Source: Candidatus Woesearchaeota archaeon
GTDB taxonomy: Archaea > Nanobdellota > Nanobdellia > SCGC-AAA011-G17 > JACQNH01
DNA length: 55,840 bases
Assembly (NCBI GenBank): GCA_023246445.1
Contig: JAHFIJ010000003.1
Location: forward strand, 1-55,840
Direction: 5' to 3'
Of the stretch, positions 53,053 to 55,840 are shown piece after piece. Each line of letters starts with the position of its first letter. The stretch's first letter is position 1. The position numbers and the translations under genes are program-made. The notes below the pieces were generated by a model that was given only the letters and a program-made list of their open reading frames with translations, had not been told where the DNA came from and made no database searches.

Positions 53053-53137
53053 GGGACAGTAGCTCAGCCTGGGAGAGCATACGGCTGAAGTTTATATGGA
53101 CACCGTAGTATCGGGGGTTCAAATCCCCCCTGTCCCA
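53053..53137 (+). tRNA. tRNA-Phe(GAA) with an 11-nt intron
   Basis: Acceptor GGGACAG/CTGTCCC with A73; D arm GCTC/GAGC; anticodon stem TACGG/CCGTA; anticodon GAA at 53087-53089 in loop CTGAAG-A; variable GTATC; T arm GGGGG-TTCAAAT-CCCCC. The loop would have 18 nt, so 53091-53101 is an intron after G37, the canonical site. Mature arms match archaeal tRNA-Phe. CCA not encoded. Confidence 0.93.
53091..53101 (+). other. tRNA-Phe intron (37/38), 11 nt
   Basis: TTTATATGGAC lies between G37 and A38. It is at the lower end of known archaeal tRNA intron sizes. Only about three pairs of a central helix can form (CTG with the TGG-type 3' side), so the bulge-helix-bulge is weak. Confidence 0.8.
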
Positions 53138-53232
53138 TTTTTTACGTTCTCTGGTGCATTAACTGGTCTTAAAAAATAAAAAGAATTAAGGATAATTTTA
53201 GAGGATGGAAAGATTGTTATTGAAAAAGAAAA

Positions 53233-53583
53233 TTAAATCCTTACTCTTTGTTTAATTTGCGATTCCTCAACAATTCTTTTTAACACTAAGTTAAAAGTTT
53301 CTATTAATACTTTAACTTCATTTTTTTCTGTGTTAAGCTTATACAGTTGTGCTCCGCTTACCTTTCTGGTTAGGATTATATAGCCTTCTTTAATTAATTC
53401 CTCTATTGTATTATAAGTTGTTGCACGGTTTAATCCTATTTCTCGTGCTATGTCACCAATCGTAAAATCTACTCCCTTAGTTTCTATTAAAAATTCTAAG
53501 ATTCTATTTCTAGGATTAACGCCAATTACATTACAAAATTCTCCCCATTCACTCTTTACCATTTGTTTAGTTTCCACTCGCAT
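53233..53583 (-). CDS. Winged-helix transcriptional regulator
   Basis: GVDFTIGDIAREIGLNRATT then YNTIEELIKEGYIILTRK is a helix-turn-helix with wing, of the TrmB/MarR sort. I choose ATG 53583 (116 residues), because GAGGTG ends 5 bases upstream; an upstream ATG (53613) lies in the TATA region. It lies behind palindromes at 53624-53658 and may regulate itself and the small gene next to it. Confidence 0.8.
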   Translation of the reverse strand: MRVETKQMVKSEWGEFCNVIGVNPRNRILEFLIETKGVDFTIGDIAREIGLNRATTYNTIEELIKEGYIILTRKVSGAQLYKLNTEKNEVKVLIETFNLVLKRIVEESQIKQRVRI

Positions 53584-53610
53584 TTTTTCACCTCTTTTTT
53601 TATACCGAAA

Positions 53611-53658
53611 CATTTAAATATATGGATAGCCTATCCACCATCGTGGTGATGGATAGGC
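53611..53658 (-). promoter_or_regulatory. Promoter with nested palindromes
   Basis: GGATAG-C-CTATCC (53624-53636), CACCA-TCG-TGGTG (53636-53648) and a third half-site GGATAG (53651-53656) lie together; CCTATCC (53630-53636) and GGATAGG (53651-53657) also pair. On the minus strand TATATTTAAATG (53622-53611) is the TATA/BRE region directly downstream of the sites. Confidence 0.6.
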
Positions 53659-53687
53659 AATAGTCTTGTGCTTTTTTCTTACTTATT

Positions 53688-53945
53688 TTACTGAACCAAT
53701 TGGTAGATTTCAGCTAGTCTTCTTGGATTCAAGAAAACGTGTCTTCCAGAAGGTTTTGGTTTTGTTAATACCAAACCTTCTTTTATACACCTCTCCCAAT
53801 CCTTTAAAGCATTTTTATGCTCTGTTTTTGGAAGATGCTTAATCCACCTTAAACATAGATTTTCAGGAATGTGTTTCCCTCCAATCCTTTTTTGATTCAA
53901 TAATCTTCGTAAGATTATTACACAACCCACACTTACAGATTTCAC
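53688..53945 (-). CDS. Small basic protein, possible winged helix (85 aa)
   Basis: GTG 53945 is chosen as start, because GGAGGT lies 9 bases upstream; the upstream ATG (53966) overlaps that Shine-Dalgarno. The protein is basic and has RWIKHLPKTEHKNALKDWER and a C-terminal KPKPSGRHVFLNPRRLAEIY, a helix-helix-wing-like pattern. Family not recognised. It lies upstream of the regulator gene on the same strand, separated by the palindromes. Confidence 0.6.
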   Translation of the reverse strand: MKSVSVGCVIILRRLLNQKRIGGKHIPENLCLRWIKHLPKTEHKNALKDWERCIKEGLVLTKPKPSGRHVFLNPRRLAEIYQLVQ

Positions 53946-54083
53946 ATTTCGTTTACCTCCTTTCACTTCTGTTACACAGAGTGAACATGATCAACACAGG
54001 AGGTAATCAATGGTCTTCTTCGAAAGGAAGTAAACCGATGTAAAACCTATAATTTCTATATACTTTAGACTTTATAAATATTT
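53946..54083 (-). promoter_or_regulatory. Structured leader that can mask the Shine-Dalgarno
   Basis: TATA box AAATATTTATAAAG at about 54083-54070 predicts a leader of about 105 nt. TTACCTCCT (54006-53998) is perfectly complementary to AGGAGGTAA (53961-53953), which contains the Shine-Dalgarno. Between them TTCACTCTG pairs with CAGAAGTGAA (one bulge). An 11-codon frame (MFTLCNRSERR) starts at ATG 53988 and stops at TAA within the Shine-Dalgarno region (53955-53953). Confidence 0.6.
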
Positions 54084-54249
54084 CTATTATTTTAGACATA
54101 GTGTATTTTAAAATAGAAAACTTTATTCCTTTCCGGGTTTAATATCCCGTGAGCTCTGCTCCGATTGCATAGTTCATTTTTTAAGCCCACTTAATGCACT
54201 AGTGTATTTTTTACGAAATCTTTATTAACTATCTAAATAATAAAATTCT

Positions 54250-54786
54250 ATGGTGAAAAGAGGAAAAAAGGGTGCGATTGAACTTTCTATGACTACGATT
54301 ATTGTTATTATTCTAGGCGTTACTTTATTGAGTTTGGGTTTAGTTTTTATAAGAGGAGTTATAGCTAAAGTAACTAATCTAAGTTTGAGAGCTTTTGAGG
54401 CTGCTGATACTGAAATTGGAAAAATTTCAGGGGTTGATCAATTATTAACTTTAAATCCTACCAGCATTGATTTGCCTCAGAAATCTTCTAAATATATAGA
54501 TGTGATAATTGCGAACTTTGAAGATAGCCCAATCTCTGTGATGGCTGATGCAGAAAGCGGAGATCCTAAGCTATCCTGCTCTTTTGTGGACCAAAAAGAA
54601 AGAAAAGACAAATCCAAGCAATATCAATTAGCTTCCGGAAAACAGGCTAAGGTTAAATTAATAGTGGAAGATACTGGCAGCGATTTGGGAATAAATCATT
54701 GCGTTATAAATATGAAAGGGACTGGTGTTGATGAGACAACTGAAACCTTAATAATTAATTTAATCCCTAAAAGAGGTGTTTTTTAA
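54250..54786 (+). CDS. Prepilin-like secreted protein (178 aa)
   Basis: MVKRGKKGAIELSMTTIIVI is a class III signal peptide (KKG then AIELS) with helix to about residue 33. The outer domain has IDLPQKSSKYIDVIIANFED and GKQAKVKLIVEDTG, the pattern of a beta-sandwich, with two Cys (LSCSF, NHCVIN). It resembles archaeal pilin-like or halo-type secreted proteins. It stands alone, away from the 6151-8884 operon. Confidence 0.7.
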   Translation: MVKRGKKGAIELSMTTIIVIILGVTLLSLGLVFIRGVIAKVTNLSLRAFEAADTEIGKISGVDQLLTLNPTSIDLPQKSSKYIDVIIANFEDSPISVMADAESGDPKLSCSFVDQKERKDKSKQYQLASGKQAKVKLIVEDTGSDLGINHCVINMKGTGVDETTETLIINLIPKRGVF

Positions 54787-55482
54787 TTATTTTCCAAACC
54801 TTCTTTCTCTTAGGCTATATTCTTTCAAGCATTCAACGAAATCTTCTTTACTAAATTCAGGCCATAATTTATCAATGAAAATTAATTCTGCATAACTGCC
54901 CTGCCATATTAAAAAATTAGATATTCTTTTTTCTCCACCAGTTCTTATGATCAGGTCTATATTAGAATTCAAATTTAGATTTTCTTTAAAAACTTCTTCA
55001 TTTACTTCTTTTATATTTTGATTCTTTTTAATTTTATTAACTGCATCTATTATTTCCTGTTTACCACCATAAGCAATAGCAAAGTTTACCTGATAAGATT
55101 TATGATTTTTGGTTTTTTCCATTACAGAAGATAGGATTTCCTGTAAATCTTTCGGCAACATCCATAATCTACCAATGAAATTTACTTTTATCTGATTTTT
55201 GTAAATTTTTTCATCTGTTAATAAACAAGTAAACTCCTTTTTAAAAATATTCATTAAATAATCAAATTCTTCTTTTGGCCTATTAAAGTTTTCAATTGAG
55301 AAGCAGAATAAGGTTAATTCTTTTATATCATACTCTAAACACCAGTTAAACAGCTCTTCCACTTTTTTAGCCCCCCACTCGTGACCTTTCCATGGCTTTA
55401 GCATTAATCTCTTGGCAAAACGCCTATTGCCATCTAAAATGACACCAATACTTCTTGGGACTTTATTGCTGCTGGGCTCCAT
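54787..55482 (-). CDS. uppS: cis-polyprenyl diphosphate synthase (UppS type)
   Basis: SIGVILDGNRRFAKRLMLKP (DGNRR), GAKKVEELFNWCLEYDIKEL, TLFCFSIENFNRPKEEF and LIIRTGGEKRISNFLIWQGS (RTGG-x-RxSNF) cover the family. I choose Met 55482 (231 residues); the longer frame to 55545 adds an unlikely hydrophobic leader. It makes the polyprenyl carrier for glycan assembly. Confidence 0.92.
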   Translation of the reverse strand: MEPSSNKVPRSIGVILDGNRRFAKRLMLKPWKGHEWGAKKVEELFNWCLEYDIKELTLFCFSIENFNRPKEEFDYLMNIFKKEFTCLLTDEKIYKNQIKVNFIGRLWMLPKDLQEILSSVMEKTKNHKSYQVNFAIAYGGKQEIIDAVNKIKKNQNIKEVNEEVFKENLNLNSNIDLIIRTGGEKRISNFLIWQGSYAELIFIDKLWPEFSKEDFVECLKEYSLRERRFGK

Positions 55483-55583
55483 AATGAAATTTAGATAAAA
55501 AATGCTTATAAAGGTTTTGAACGTATTTTTTAATAAAAAGCACAAACGAAAGACTTTTAAAAGAGTTTAGAGGCTTTAAAACA

Positions 55584-55840
55584 ATGACAGGAATTCATGA
55601 TGTGGATACAGGAAGATTAATAGAGAAAACTGCTGAAGAATTAAAGAAATTAAAAACTATGGAAATGCCACCTTGGGCCAGGTTTGTTAAAACAGGAGTA
55701 GGACAAGATAGAGCACCTGAAAACAAAGAATGGTGGTATGTAAGAGCTGCTTCATTATTAAGAAAAGTGTATATGTTAGGGCCTATAGGTGTAAGCAAAT
55801 TAACAGGATATTACAGAAGGAGAAAAAACAGGGGTTATAA
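55584..55840 (+). CDS. rps19e: Ribosomal protein S19e (partial at window end)
   Basis: MTGIHDVDTGRLIEKTAEEL, PPWARFVKTGVGQDRAPENK and WWYVRAASLLRKVYMLGPIG then VSKLTGYYRRRKNRG are the S19e core (P-W-x-x-x-V-K-T-G; W-x-x-R-x-A-S-x-L-R). 85 codons are inside the window. Common in archaea and eukaryotes, in the head of the small subunit. Confidence 0.95.
   Translation, partial: MTGIHDVDTGRLIEKTAEELKKLKTMEMPPWARFVKTGVGQDRAPENKEWWYVRAASLLRKVYMLGPIGVSKLTGYYRRRKNRGY

Noticed and set aside
53155-53235. Open frame ending ELRIILEDGKIVIEKEN after tRNA-Phe
   Set aside because: Looks like the tail of an antitoxin-like protein but only about 18 residues with an upstream stop; too short to call.

Overview
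The window is about 56 kb of AT-rich archaeal chromosome. The information-processing genes are archaeal: PCNA, transcription factor S, RpoL, MBF1, aRF1, archaeal-type ValRS, ribosomal protein S19e and a Ser/His signal peptidase. Two tRNA genes carry archaeal bulge-helix-bulge introns. Small gene sizes, a giant Cys-rich secreted protein family, many class III (prepilin-like) signal peptides and a bacterial-type MetK point to a DPANN lineage of the Woesearchaeota/Pacearchaeota kind. That placement is inference from gene content; no phylogeny was run.

Layout. 1-3000: the end of an unknown gene, a GT-A-like glycosyltransferase, a tRNA-Ser(UGA) with two introns, an RmlA-like nucleotidyltransferase, and an AbrB/PIN toxin-antitoxin pair with a decayed toxin. 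3000-15000 (minus strand): an S-layer gene with a long leader and a clear terminator, then a cell-surface locus of four short prepilin-like membrane proteins, a HEPN/MNT module, a 1302-residue Cys-rich protein and a fifth prepilin-like protein. 15000-19700: a nucleoside deaminase, two more MNT/HEPN modules, a TrmB fragment, a small antitoxin-like protein and MazG. 19725-22940: a paralogue of the Cys-rich giant. 23000-27000: a winged-helix/membrane pair, a candidate small RNA, a DUF1858-IscA fusion and small secreted or membrane proteins.

27000-39100 is mostly housekeeping: PCNA, MetK, TFS, signal peptidase, RpoL, MBF1, a glycosyltransferase block (two GT2 and three GT-C-like multispanning enzymes, with a thioredoxin-fold protein), and ScpB. 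39100-46200 is accessory and decaying: a substrate-binding protein remnant, a zinc-ribbon protein, YidD, a DUF4238 protein, TrmB fragments, two more MNT/HEPN modules (one with a nonsense codon) and a PD-(D/E)XK-like protein with a Myb-like domain. 46165-55840 returns to core genes (aRF1, ValRS, tRNA-Phe, UppS, S19e). They are interrupted by an internally deleted IS66-like element, two NUDIX genes, a radical-SAM/kinase gene wreck and a small regulator with a structured leader that can hide its Shine-Dalgarno.

How it fits together. The S-layer protein, the signal peptidase, the glycosyltransferases and UppS (polyprenyl lipid carrier) could together build a glycosylated envelope. The Cys-rich giants with their prepilin-like partners are the best candidate for an undescribed surface apparatus, possibly for contact with a host cell. 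Five MNT/HEPN modules lie within 35 kb. Three of them have N-terminally extended MNT proteins preceded by repeats spaced 21-22 bp, which suggests a shared autoregulatory design.
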